Shown here piece by piece: positions 46,970 through 56,024 of a stretch of DNA of 64,000 nt. Origin of the DNA: an uncultured Acetobacteraceae bacterium (lineage in GTDB: Bacteria > Pseudomonadota > Alphaproteobacteria > Acetobacterales > Acetobacteraceae); assembly GCA_946476985.1 (NCBI GenBank), contig CAMKWS010000002.1, forward strand, positions 1 through 64,000. Reading direction: 5' to 3'. The translations under genes were made by a program, and so were the position numbers. The notes beneath the pieces were generated by a model that saw only the letters and a program-made list of their open reading frames with translations, was not told the origin of the DNA and ran no database searches. Every line of letters starts with the position of its first letter. The stretch's first letter is position 1.

Positions 46970-49111
46970 TTATCCCTCCCTCACCGCATCAATACCCGCA
47001 TACGGCTCCAACAAAGGCGTTGTCGGGGCCGCTGACCCACGCCCCGACAAAGATGGATTATTCATAAAATAATCATGGGCTGAAAACTGTCTTTTCCCTG
47101 CCGATACACGCCGCCATGCGCCATCAGGCTGCATCATCCAGCTTTGCAGCGTATCACGCATATTTACAGTCATAATCTGACCTAATATTTGTGCATGGAC
47201 TGTTGGGTTCGTTATCGGCACCATTTCTTCAACACGTCTATCCATATTGCGTGTCATCCAATCAGCCGAAGATATGAACACTTTCGCTTGGCGAGATGGT
47301 AAGTAACGCCCGTTTCCAAAAGCAAACACACGAGAATGCTCCAAGAAGCGCCCTACGATAGACCGCACTTGTATTCGCTCAGAAAGGCCAGGCACACCGG
47401 GGCGTAAACAACACATACCCCGCACCACAGCGTTCACCCTCACCCCAGCCTGGGAAGCCTCATAAAGTAGGTCAATAAGCTTCGTATCCACCAAGCTATT
47501 TACCTTAAGCCAAATATGCCCCGGCCGCCCTGCTTTTACATGCTCCATTTCCTCCCTGACCAGCGCCTCTATTGTGGGGCGGATTGTAATAGGAGAAAAC
47601 GCAACTTCTTTTAAATCTGGCACGGCGCAGCCTGTCACATAATTAAATAGGCGTGCAGCATCTTCCACCAAAACAGGGTCGCAAGTGAAGAAGGAAATAT
47701 CTGTATAAATACGTGCTGTAACAGGGTGATAATTCCCTGTTCCGAAATGTGCATAAGACTGTAAATGAGCCCCTTCCCGCCGCACAACAAGACTCATCTT
47801 GGCATGAGTTTTATAATGGGCCAGCCCATAAACGACCTGCACACCTACCGCCTCCAGCGCACGAGAAAGACGAATATTAGCTTCCTCATCAAATCGTGCA
47901 CGCAACTCAACCACAGCTGTGACAGATTTACCTGCCTCTGCAGCCTGGATTAACGCCCTTACAATCGGGCTATCCCGAGAGGTGCGATAGAGCGTCTGCT
48001 TAATTGCTAAGACATCAGGATCCCTAGCCGCTTGCTGAAGGAACTGCACAACAACGTCAAAGCTCTCAAAAGGATGATGAACAACAAGATCCTTTGCACG
48101 AATAGCTGCAAAGCAATCCCCATCATAATCCAACACACGTTGTGGGAAGCGTGGCGTATAAGGCGAGAATAACAGGTCTGGCCGATCGGCAACGACAAGC
48201 TGCTTTAAATCCACCATGCCAACCATCTCAGGTAAAGCAACAACCTGCCCTTGGCTGATGCCCATCTCGGCCCCAATCTCTCGGCCAATGCGCTCAGGCA
48301 AACTTCCCTCAACTTCTAAGTGAATTGAAACCCCACGACGGCGCTTCTTAAGGGCTGTTTCATACGAACGTACGAGGTCTTCCGCTTCATCCTCAAATTC
48401 AACATCGGTATCACGAATAACCCGTAATACGCCTGCCCCTGTAATCGTCATCCCTGGGAAAAGACGGCTCGCAAACAGGGTAATAACATCCTCTAACACC
48501 ACAAAGCGTAAAGCAGGCTTAACCGATGGAAAGCGTAAAAAACGGGGGATACTCGCAGGGAGTACCACAATACCATCCATCACATGCTGGCCCGTGGTGG
48601 GATCTTTCAAACACAGTACCAAAGCCTGCCCCATATTGGGGATAAATGGTAGAGGATGCGTTGGATCCACAGCCAGCGGCGTTAGGACCGAGAATATCTG
48701 TTCATCAAACAAAGCTGAGAGGCTTTTTTTATCCTCTTCATCCAAGTCTTCAGCGGTACAAATAGAGATAGCCTCTCCCGCCAATTCAGCCCGAAGAGAT
48801 GTCCACACACGCTGCTGTTCTTGCTGCAGCCCCCATGCCTTATGACGCACAGCCTCCAATTGCTGTGTAGGGGTCATGCCATCAGGGCTAATAACAGCTG
48901 CCCCTTTGCTCAGCTGGTCCACCAGTCCAGCAACGCGGACAGAATAAAATTCATCCAAATTACCTGCACTGATAGAGAGAAAACGCACCCTCTCTAGCAA
49001 AGGATTACGGGGATTTTCTGATTCCTCAATAACACGTTGGTTAAAGTCCAACCAGGAAAGCTCGCGATTTACAAAACGCGCAGGAGAATCTTTCAAGCTC
49101 TCTTCCGTCAC
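46970..49111 (-). CDS. ppk: Polyphosphate kinase PPK1
   Basis: 713 aa, full length. It polymerises phosphate from ATP at the inner membrane. N-terminal domain FVNRELSWLDFNQRVIEE (13-30), the YKTHAKMSLVVRREG segment and YAHFGTGNYHPVTARIYTD with the autophosphorylated histidines, then the GMCCLRPGVPGLSE and second PLD-like half. Start is GTG at 49111 with AAGGAG seven bases upstream. It follows hda by 11 bases. Confidence 0.96.
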   Translation of the reverse strand: MTEESLKDSPARFVNRELSWLDFNQRVIEESENPRNPLLERVRFLSISAGNLDEFYSVRVAGLVDQLSKGAAVISPDGMTPTQQLEAVRHKAWGLQQEQQRVWTSLRAELAGEAISICTAEDLDEEDKKSLSALFDEQIFSVLTPLAVDPTHPLPFIPNMGQALVLCLKDPTTGQHVMDGIVVLPASIPRFLRFPSVKPALRFVVLEDVITLFASRLFPGMTITGAGVLRVIRDTDVEFEDEAEDLVRSYETALKKRRRGVSIHLEVEGSLPERIGREIGAEMGISQGQVVALPEMVGMVDLKQLVVADRPDLLFSPYTPRFPQRVLDYDGDCFAAIRAKDLVVHHPFESFDVVVQFLQQAARDPDVLAIKQTLYRTSRDSPIVRALIQAAEAGKSVTAVVELRARFDEEANIRLSRALEAVGVQVVYGLAHYKTHAKMSLVVRREGAHLQSYAHFGTGNYHPVTARIYTDISFFTCDPVLVEDAARLFNYVTGCAVPDLKEVAFSPITIRPTIEALVREEMEHVKAGRPGHIWLKVNSLVDTKLIDLLYEASQAGVRVNAVVRGMCCLRPGVPGLSERIQVRSIVGRFLEHSRVFAFGNGRYLPSRQAKVFISSADWMTRNMDRRVEEMVPITNPTVHAQILGQIMTVNMRDTLQSWMMQPDGAWRRVSAGKRQFSAHDYFMNNPSLSGRGSAAPTTPLLEPYAGIDAVREG

Positions 49112-49122
49112 ACTTACTCTCC

Positions 49123-49830
49123 TTAGCTTTCATCCTCACATAGCAAGTCCCCCAATACCTCAAGGGCCAAGTTACGGCTGATAGATGTTCCCCGCTTTAA
49201 AGCCGCATCATCTAGCCGCTCCACAGCTTGTACAAAAGCATCTCCTGTCCGTGGGAGGCGGTGCCATAACCATTCTGTCACCGATTGCGGCACCACAAGC
49301 TGCCGCTCTGCCAATAAGGACAATAAAAGCGTTGCGCGCAAATCATCCTCTGGTTCTTCCAGCCCCGCTGTAACCGTTGCCCGAAGACGACTCGCTAGAT
49401 CAGGTAGGCTATAATCTCGCCGTGCGGGCGGATGACGTGCCGCCATCAAAACAGACAACCCTGCCCCATGAGCACGATTAAGCAAATGCAAGAGAGCAAT
49501 CTCACTCTGTAATGTCTCTAAATGGTCGATCGCAAAAGGAGCATCACCTTCTTCTACCAGCTGACCATCAATCAAAATGGCTCCATCCTCATCACAGGAA
49601 AGGCGTGATGCATCAAACAACACAGCACCACGTTGATGTGCCCATATATGTAGAAGGTGCGTCTTGCCCGTGCCTGCAGCGCCCCACAACCACAGCCGGT
49701 TCTCCGGCCAATGCTTACGCTCTAACCACGCCCGTGCCGAAGCATTGGAGGAACCAGAAATAAAACGCTCTGCCGAGAAATAGCGGCTCTGTTGCAGATC
49801 AAGCGCAAGCTGCGCGCAGTCCCTTGTCAT
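49123..49830 (-). CDS. hda: Hda-type DnaA regulator (AAA+)
   Basis: 235 aa from ATG at 49830; the frame starts six codons earlier at GTG. It stimulates hydrolysis of DnaA-ATP to stop re-initiation of replication. Near the N-terminus QLALDL (7-12) matches the beta-clamp-binding motif of Hda. Walker A GAAGTGKTHLL is at 50-60, and the AIDHLETL segment is the Walker B region. There is no DnaA DNA-binding domain, as expected. First gene of the hda-ppk-ppx-cdh unit and divergent from purM over about 240 bases that show no other feature. Confidence 0.9.
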   Translation of the reverse strand: MTRDCAQLALDLQQSRYFSAERFISGSSNASARAWLERKHWPENRLWLWGAAGTGKTHLLHIWAHQRGAVLFDASRLSCDEDGAILIDGQLVEEGDAPFAIDHLETLQSEIALLHLLNRAHGAGLSVLMAARHPPARRDYSLPDLASRLRATVTAGLEEPEDDLRATLLLSLLAERQLVVPQSVTEWLWHRLPRTGDAFVQAVERLDDAALKRGTSISRNLALEVLGDLLCEDES

Positions 49831-50084
49831 GCCAGCTATTCCTCCCACTTTTAGTCATACAACACGATTCGACACACGTACTTAAAATGTTATTTCATTA
49901 CATACCATAAAAACGTTCAAACCCCTCTTCTCTAGCTACGTTCTCCATATAACTGCCTCCTAAAAGGGCTTCTTTCCCAAAACTGTATAAATCTAGGCTG
50001 ATTTAACAGTTCTAAACATTCCGTCTTGCTGCAGGATGCTTTATAGACAATCTCAGCATTAACCAGCAGAGAAGCTATACCCCC

Positions 50085-51146
50085 ATGACCAAGACTTCTT
50101 CCTCCATCCCTGGCGCTAGCTACGCTGAGGCCGGCGTTGATATTGAAGCCGGAGACGCCTTGGTCGACGCCATTAAACCTGCGGCCAAAAGCACGCAGCG
50201 CCCTGGCGTTATGGGCGGTTTAGGTGGCTTTGGTGCCTTATTCGACCCAAAAGCAGCAGGTCTGAAAGATCCTGTCCTTGTTAGCTGCACCGATGGCGTA
50301 GGCACTAAACTCCTCCTCGCTATTGAGAGCGGCCTGCATGATGAAATCGGCATTGACCTCGTGGCTATGTGCGTCAATGACCTCATCGTCCAGGGAGCAC
50401 AGCCTCTCTTCTTCCTTGATTATATGGCTACAGGCAGCCTCTCTGTCGCTACGGCTGAGCGCATTGTAAAAGGCATTGCCAAAGCTTGTAAGGAAAGCGG
50501 TTGCGCCCTTGTTGGTGGAGAAACCGCTGAAATGCCAGGCCTCTATGGCAAAGGGCATTATGATCTCGCAGGCTTTAGCGTTGGTGCGGCCGAGCGTGAT
50601 GCTATGCTGCCAGCGACTATTCGTGAAGGTGATAGCCTCATCGCCCTGCCTTCCTCTGGTGTTCATTCCAATGGCTTCTCTCTTGTACGCCATATTGTTG
50701 AGAAATCCGGCCTTAGCTGGAAAGACCCGGCTCCTTTCTCTCCAACACAAAGCCTTGCAGAAGCTTTCCTCACGCCGACACGGCTTTATGTCAGCACAGT
50801 TTTAAAACTGCATGAAAAGAAACTACTTAATGGCTGCGCACACATCACTGGTGGCGGCCTTCCAGGGAACCTCCCTCGCGTTCTACCTGAAGGCTTAGGT
50901 GTTTCTATTGACGGGCAAAGCTGGCCTATTCCAGGCATCTTCTCTTGGTTGGCAGAGCAAGGGCCTGTCACAGATGAAGAAATGCTCAAAGTCTTCAACT
51001 GTGGCATTGGTATGGTGCTGATTACCAGCCAGCCTGAAGAGGTCATGAAAACACTTGAAGAGCTTGGTGAAGAAGCTATTGAGATCGGACAAGTTGTGCG
51101 GAGTGATGCACCATTCACCCTCACCTCACCTCTTAACCTTGTCTAA
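50085..51146 (+). CDS. purM: Phosphoribosylformylglycinamidine cyclo-ligase
   Basis: 353 aa. It makes AIR in purine synthesis. The start GASYAEAGVDIEAGDALVD, the VSCTDGVGTKLLLA strand and GGETAEMPGLY are conserved AIR-synthase motifs; CAHITGGGLPGNLPR and FNCGIGMVL complete the C-terminal domain. It is 13 bases upstream of purN. Divergent from hda. Confidence 0.97.
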   Translation: MTKTSSSIPGASYAEAGVDIEAGDALVDAIKPAAKSTQRPGVMGGLGGFGALFDPKAAGLKDPVLVSCTDGVGTKLLLAIESGLHDEIGIDLVAMCVNDLIVQGAQPLFFLDYMATGSLSVATAERIVKGIAKACKESGCALVGGETAEMPGLYGKGHYDLAGFSVGAAERDAMLPATIREGDSLIALPSSGVHSNGFSLVRHIVEKSGLSWKDPAPFSPTQSLAEAFLTPTRLYVSTVLKLHEKKLLNGCAHITGGGLPGNLPRVLPEGLGVSIDGQSWPIPGIFSWLAEQGPVTDEEMLKVFNCGIGMVLITSQPEEVMKTLEELGEEAIEIGQVVRSDAPFTLTSPLNLV

Positions 51147-51159
51147 GACTTAAGAGCTG

Positions 51160-51741
51160 ATGATGAAAAAGACCCCCATCGCCGTTCTGATTAGCGGGCG
51201 TGGCAGCAATATGATTGCGCTAATGGAGGCATGTTCCCAGCCGGACTTCCCGGCTGAGATCGTGCTTGTCCTTAGCAATCGCCCCGATGCCGCTGGGCTG
51301 GAAACCGCAAAGCAGGCAGGCATCCCAACGCTGTGCATTGATCATAAAAACTTCGGCAAAGACCGCGAGACGCATGAGCGTGCTGTAGATGAAGCTGTGC
51401 GCGCTTCTGGCGCAGAACTTATTTGCCTTGCAGGCTATATGCGGGTGTTAACACCTTGGCTGGTTCAGCAATGGGCAAACCGTATGCTCAATATCCACCC
51501 CAGCCTTTTACCAGCCTTCCCCGGGTTACACACTCATGAGGCTGCTCTAAAAGCAGGGGCCAAAGAGCATGGCTGCACGATCCATCTCGTCACAGATGGT
51601 GTGGATGAAGGGCCCATCCTCGCCCAAGCGCGTGTTCCCGTCTTAGAAGGTGATACAGCTGATACACTGGCAGCACGCGTACTAGAACAAGAACACAAAC
51701 TCTACCCCGCCACCTTAAAACACTTTATTGAAACGCTCTAA
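51160..51741 (+). CDS. purN: Phosphoribosylglycinamide formyltransferase PurN
   Basis: 193 aa. It transfers a formyl group from 10-formyl-tetrahydrofolate to GAR. VLISGRGSNM (8-17) forms the phosphate site. NIHPSLLPAFPGLH holds the catalytic Asn and His, and HLVTDGVDEGPILAQ the catalytic Asp. It starts ATGATG; either codon may be used. Cotranscribed with purM and followed by a strong terminator. Confidence 0.97.
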   Translation: MMKKTPIAVLISGRGSNMIALMEACSQPDFPAEIVLVLSNRPDAAGLETAKQAGIPTLCIDHKNFGKDRETHERAVDEAVRASGAELICLAGYMRVLTPWLVQQWANRMLNIHPSLLPAFPGLHTHEAALKAGAKEHGCTIHLVTDGVDEGPILAQARVPVLEGDTADTLAARVLEQEHKLYPATLKHFIETL

Positions 51742-51752
51742 GATAGGCGACC

Positions 51753-51792
51753 TAAAAAAGGGGGAGCAGCCTAGGCTACTCCCCCTTTTTTC
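51753..51792. terminator. Bidirectional terminator between purN and ndk
   Basis: AAAAAAGGGGGAG-AGCC and GGCT-CTCCCCCTTTTTT form a long stem around CTA. A and T runs on both sides. Confidence 0.93.
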
Positions 51793-51824
51793 TTATCTGT
51801 AAGGTTATCTTACGACAAGGCCTC

Positions 51825-52247
51825 TCAAGGCAGGATTTCTGTCTCAGCGAAGAAGAAAGAAACCTCACGAGCTGCGTTCTCTAGGCTATCGGACCCATGA
51901 ACAGAGTTCTCACCGATGCTCTGAGCATATAGTTTACGCACTGTGCCCTCAGCAGCTTCTGCTGGGTTTGTGGCACCCATCACTTCACGATGGCGAGCAA
52001 CTGCATTTTCACCTTCTAGAACCTGAACAACAACAGGTGCAGAGCACATGAAGGAGACCAACTCACCAAAGAAGGGGCGCTCTTTATGCACTTCATAGAA
52101 AGCACCAGCCTGCTTTTCAGTTAGCTGAATACGCTTCTGAGCCACGATACGCAGACCAGCGTCTTCAAAAACGGCATTCACCTTACCTGTCAGGTTACGA
52201 CGGGTAGCATCTGGCTTGATGATGGATAGGGTACGTTCCAGAGCCAT
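51825..52247 (-). CDS. ndk: Nucleoside diphosphate kinase
   Basis: 140 aa from the chosen ATG, which has AGAGGA just upstream; the frame extends six codons. It equalises NTP pools by phosphate transfer. [10 protein letters not shown] (8-17) binds nucleotide, and the phosphohistidine is H117 in [12 protein letters not shown]. Standard length. Confidence 0.97.
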   Translation of the reverse strand: MALERTLSIIKPDATRRNLTGKVNAVFEDAGLRIVAQKRIQLTEKQAGAFYEVHKERPFFGELVSFMCSAPVVVQVLEGENAVARHREVMGATNPAEAAEGTVRKLYAQSIGENSVHGSDSLENAAREVSFFFAETEILP

Positions 52248-52361
52248 AACATCCTCTCTTTTCAATACGGGTTATGTTTGCTTCCCCTAGAGGAAAAAAC
52301 GCTTTTCTGATAGGGTCCGAGCTGTCTTTTTTCATATTTTTATCTTCTTTAGGGGCTGCGC

Positions 52362-54266
52362 GTGAGTCTGCTAACTATTACCGACCTTACCTTACGCATT
52401 GCCGGACGCACCCTGTTAGAAAATGCCTCCCTCTCTGTAGAGCCAGGGCGCCGCATTGGATTAATTGGCCATAATGGCGCAGGAAAATCCACCTTACTCG
52501 CCGCCATCGCGGGAGATATCGCCCCTGATGGCGGGTCTATTACCCTCTCTGGCCGTGCCACAATGGGCCGTGTAAAACAAGAAACGCCTTCTGGTGACCT
52601 CTCCCTACTAGAGACTGTGCTTTCAAGTGATGAAGAACGCACGCGCCTTCTGCACGAAGCTGACACAACAACAGACCCTAATCGCCTTGCAGACATACAT
52701 GAGCGCCTTTTAGCGATTGATGCCCACAGCGCTCCAGCACGTGCCAGCACTATTCTTGCCGGCCTTGGCTTTGACCAAACCGCCCAAAGCCGCCCTGTGA
52801 ATGACTTCTCAGGTGGGTGGCGTATGCGCGTTGCCCTTGCAAGTGCTCTCTTCCTCTCGCCAGATCTTCTATTGCTTGATGAGCCAACTAACCATCTAGA
52901 TATCGAAGCCACGTTATGGCTCGAAGGCTGGCTAAGCCGCTTCCCCGGGGCGGCGTTAATTGTCAGCCATGACCGCTCATTGCTGGATAATACCGTCCAA
53001 GCTATTGCTCATTTAGACCAGAAACGCCTCTCCCTCACACCAGGCGGCTATGAGCGTTTTGTCCAGATCCGTACCGAGCAAGCATTACAGCAAAATCGCC
53101 AAGCCCAAAAATTAGCCGACCAGCGTGAGAAGATGGAGGCCTTTGTTGCACGCTTCCGCGCTAAAGCGACTAAGGCACGCCAAGCACAAGCCCGCCTAAA
53201 AGCCCTCGCGCGCCTCCCGCAGATTGATGCCGTTGTCGAGCAAACACCCACGCATTTTTCCTTCCCCGACCCTGGCACACTTCCCCCGCCAATGCTTCGG
53301 CTGGATAATGTTGCGGTCGGATATAATGAAAAAGCCATCCTCCAAAAACTATCTCTTCGGCTTGATAGTGATGACCGCATCGCGCTTCTAGGACGCAACG
53401 GGCATGGTAAATCCACTTTTGCCAAACTCCTCGCCGGACAACTTAGCCCAATGGAAGGTGATATCCACGCCTCGTCACAATTGCGTGTAGGGTATTTTGC
53501 TCAACACCAAAGTGATGAATTGGTGATGGATGATACCCCCATTGACCACATGTCACGGACATTAAAAAACGCTCCCCCCCCACAAATCCGTGCCCAACTT
53601 GCACGTTTTGGGCTTGATGCAGAACGTGCCGAAACGCCTGTACGTAATCTCTCCGGCGGCGAAAAAGCCCGTCTACTCCTTTCCCTTGCAACACGACATG
53701 CGCCACATCTTCTTCTACTTGATGAACCCACAAACCATCTCGACTTAGATGCCCGCGATGCCCTTATCCGCGCGCTAAGTGAGTTTGAAGGCGCCGTGAT
53801 CCTTATCAGCCATGATAGCCACCTTGTGGAATCTGTTGCTGACCAATTATGGATTGCAGAAAAAGGTACCATCACCCCCTTCGATGGGGACATGAATGAT
53901 TATCGTCTCTGGCTAGAAGAGCGCGCCCGCCAAGCGCAAGAGCCTTCCCGCCAGAAAGGGTCTGCCTCAGCTACAACTACAGACACCCCCAATAAAGCGA
54001 CCCAACGCGCCCAGCGCAAAGAGCAGACACGCCAGCTTGCTCCACTGCGCCGCAAGATAAGAGACCTTGAAACACGCCTAGCTAAAATTGAAAAAGCCAA
54101 AGAACAGCTTGAAGCTAAACTCGCTGACCCTGCATTGTATCACTCCAGCAATGCAGATGAGATTGGGAAGCTAAACAGCGACCTCGCTCTTGTGATCCAA
54201 AAACAACAAGAAAGTGAACAACACTGGCTAGAGGCGCAAGAAGAACTAGAAAATGCGACAACTTGA
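52362..54266 (+). CDS. ABC-F family ATPase (YheS/Uup-like)
   Basis: 634 aa, two ABC domains on one chain and no membrane segment. Walker A GHNGAGKST near 37 and GRNGHGKST near 347, signatures FSGGWRMR and LSGGEKAR, and Walker B LLLLDEPTNHLDIEA and LLLLDEPTNHLDLDA. The inter-domain linker (about 240-300) is a charged helix, as expected for a P-site tRNA interaction motif, and the C-terminus (about 555-634) is a coiled coil. ABC-F proteins act on the ribosome. GTG start with AGGGG six bases upstream. The subgroup is not secure. Confidence 0.93.
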   Translation: MSLLTITDLTLRIAGRTLLENASLSVEPGRRIGLIGHNGAGKSTLLAAIAGDIAPDGGSITLSGRATMGRVKQETPSGDLSLLETVLSSDEERTRLLHEADTTTDPNRLADIHERLLAIDAHSAPARASTILAGLGFDQTAQSRPVNDFSGGWRMRVALASALFLSPDLLLLDEPTNHLDIEATLWLEGWLSRFPGAALIVSHDRSLLDNTVQAIAHLDQKRLSLTPGGYERFVQIRTEQALQQNRQAQKLADQREKMEAFVARFRAKATKARQAQARLKALARLPQIDAVVEQTPTHFSFPDPGTLPPPMLRLDNVAVGYNEKAILQKLSLRLDSDDRIALLGRNGHGKSTFAKLLAGQLSPMEGDIHASSQLRVGYFAQHQSDELVMDDTPIDHMSRTLKNAPPPQIRAQLARFGLDAERAETPVRNLSGGEKARLLLSLATRHAPHLLLLDEPTNHLDLDARDALIRALSEFEGAVILISHDSHLVESVADQLWIAEKGTITPFDGDMNDYRLWLEERARQAQEPSRQKGSASATTTDTPNKATQRAQRKEQTRQLAPLRRKIRDLETRLAKIEKAKEQLEAKLADPALYHSSNADEIGKLNSDLALVIQKQQESEQHWLEAQEELENATT

Positions 54267-54327
54267 TATAAAGTTAATTCATAGCCATCATACTCTCTCC
54301 CTCACCCAATAGGATGCGCCACAGCCG

Positions 54328-55503
54328 ATGTCTCTTTTCTTCTCCCGTGTTCAATCGCCATCGGCACAACAAACCCCTATGACATCATTAGAGCGCATTT
54401 ATGGGCTTATCCGCCTGACACTCTGTCTCAGCCTGATTATGCTGGCTATTTGGCTAATGGGAGATGTCCTTGCTGTTCTTTTTGCCGCAATTTTAATGGC
54501 AATTGTGCTGCACGGCCTTGCTCGTTGCCTGCGTAAGCACCTTTCTTTTATCCCTTATACGGCAGCGATCAGCATTGTTGCTATTATGATTGTTGGGCTC
54601 TTTACAGCCCTTATTTGGGGGAATGGTCCAGCCATTGGTGAGCAATTCATCAGCCTGAAAAACGCCTTGATTGCTGAGTCTGGCGATCTACGCTCGCATC
54701 TCGCTCAGAATACATTTGGGCGTATGCTACTAGACCACTTCCCTTCATCCCTGGGTGGAAACGACCAAACAGCCTCACTAAGCAATTTTGACTTTGGCAT
54801 AGCAGGCTCCGTTACAGGCCTTTTAGGCAGCGCCTTCGGCCTTGTAGGAACCATCTTTGTCGTCCTAATGGCCGCCTTCTATTTTGCGGTCTCTCCCTCT
54901 CTTTATATCAATGGCTTTCTTCGTATTGTTCCCCCTACACAACGAGAAACCACCCGTACACTTCTCTATAGTGCTGGCAATACGTTGTGGTCTTGGATAA
55001 TGGGGCAGGCAATTGATATGCTCGCTGTGGGGATATTCTCTGCCATCGGGTTATATCTCTTAGGGATGCCTCTCGCCCTTGCTCTTGGCGTGGTTGCAGG
55101 GCTTTGTAACTTCATCCCCTATATCGGTGCTATCTTAGGAGCAGTCCCAGCCCTACTTATCAGTCTCTCTCTAGGTAGCCGAGAGACCTTATTCGTCGCT
55201 ATCTTGTATAGTGTTATCCAGTTTTGTGAAGGCAACTTCCTCGCACCTCTCATCCAACGCCGCTCGGTACATATGCCGCCTGCATTGGCTATTCTCTCTC
55301 AAAGTGTGTTTGGTTCTATTCTCGGAGCTCCCGGGCTTATTCTAGCCTCTCCCATTACCGCAGCATTACTTGCCGTATTTGATAAAGCCATGCCTCCTTT
55401 AGAAGATGCTACTAAAACACAACTCGAGACAAACGAACTTTCTCAAAAAGAAGCAGAAGAACGACAAGAAGAAGCTAAGAAGAAAGCATTACCTAAGAGC
55501 TAG
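54328..55503 (+). CDS. AI-2E/PerM family membrane permease
   Basis: 391 aa with about eight membrane segments. The family signature near 270 reads GVVAGLCNFIPYIGAILGAVPALLI, and the segment APLIQRRSVHMPPALAI follows. The C-terminal 30 residues are very rich in Lys and Glu. The substrate is unknown in most members; autoinducer-2 export applies only to a few. In many Alphaproteobacteria a gene of this type lies near hda; here it is 4.5 kb away. Followed by a strong terminator. Confidence 0.85.
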   Translation: MSLFFSRVQSPSAQQTPMTSLERIYGLIRLTLCLSLIMLAIWLMGDVLAVLFAAILMAIVLHGLARCLRKHLSFIPYTAAISIVAIMIVGLFTALIWGNGPAIGEQFISLKNALIAESGDLRSHLAQNTFGRMLLDHFPSSLGGNDQTASLSNFDFGIAGSVTGLLGSAFGLVGTIFVVLMAAFYFAVSPSLYINGFLRIVPPTQRETTRTLLYSAGNTLWSWIMGQAIDMLAVGIFSAIGLYLLGMPLALALGVVAGLCNFIPYIGAILGAVPALLISLSLGSRETLFVAILYSVIQFCEGNFLAPLIQRRSVHMPPALAILSQSVFGSILGAPGLILASPITAALLAVFDKAMPPLEDATKTQLETNELSQKEAEERQEEAKKKALPKS

Positions 55504-55531
55504 CTCGTACGTATATTTCTCCAGTACACTA

Positions 55532-55576
55532 TACAAAAAGCCCTCGGCCAATATTCCATGCCGAGGGCTTTTTGTA
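55532..55576. terminator. Bidirectional terminator, 17-base perfect arms
   Basis: TACAAAAAGCCCTCGGC (55532-55548) is an exact complement of GCCGAGGGCTTTTTGTA (55560-55576). It terminates the permease gene and the minus-strand MarR operon. Confidence 0.95.
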
Positions 55577-55613
55577 TAAGAGCCTACACCCTTTTTACGC
55601 TAACCGTTCACAC

Positions 55614-56024
55614 TTACGGTATAGACGGCAAATGCAAGGTGCCACGGTCAAACGACCTCATACGGTAAGGTCCCTGCTCACGTGTCTGAATACCAGCAAC
55701 ATCTGCCCCATGGCGAAAATGCCATGTTGAGAGCAAAAGCACACGTCCATCACCAGATTTCATCTTAAAAAGCCGATCGGCCTGCCCAGGAGGCACTTCA
55801 CCCGATACACCCCATGCTGTCCGATTTGTATGTAACCATTGATTAATGGCCACGATATCACTCTCTGCTAAGGCACGCTCTTGTCCAGCCTGAACCAAAG
55901 TCCCGGCTGCAACATCAGGTAAATTCCAGGGCCTTAAGATAGGCCAAACAGTCCACCAAATTGTAATAACGGGCACAAATACGGCCACCGCAAATATGAG
56001 AAGTAACTTATTATTGCGGCTCAT
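55614..56024 (-). CDS. Membrane-anchored protein of unknown function
   Basis: 136 aa. One N-terminal membrane segment (about 8-30, LLLIFAVAVFVPVITIWWTVW) and a soluble domain of about 100 residues without recognised motif (VVAINQWLHTNRTAWGVS, LLLSTWHFRHGADVAGI). It overlaps the end of the aminotransferase gene by 14 bases, so translation is probably coupled. I do not recognise a family. Confidence 0.7.
   Translation of the reverse strand: MSRNNKLLLIFAVAVFVPVITIWWTVWPILRPWNLPDVAAGTLVQAGQERALAESDIVAINQWLHTNRTAWGVSGEVPPGQADRLFKMKSGDGRVLLLSTWHFRHGADVAGIQTREQGPYRMRSFDRGTLHLPSIP

Noticed and set aside
49849-50084. Possible regulatory RNA between hda and purM
   Set aside because: Looked for purine-type riboswitch or hairpins; found only AT-rich divergent promoter-like sequence.
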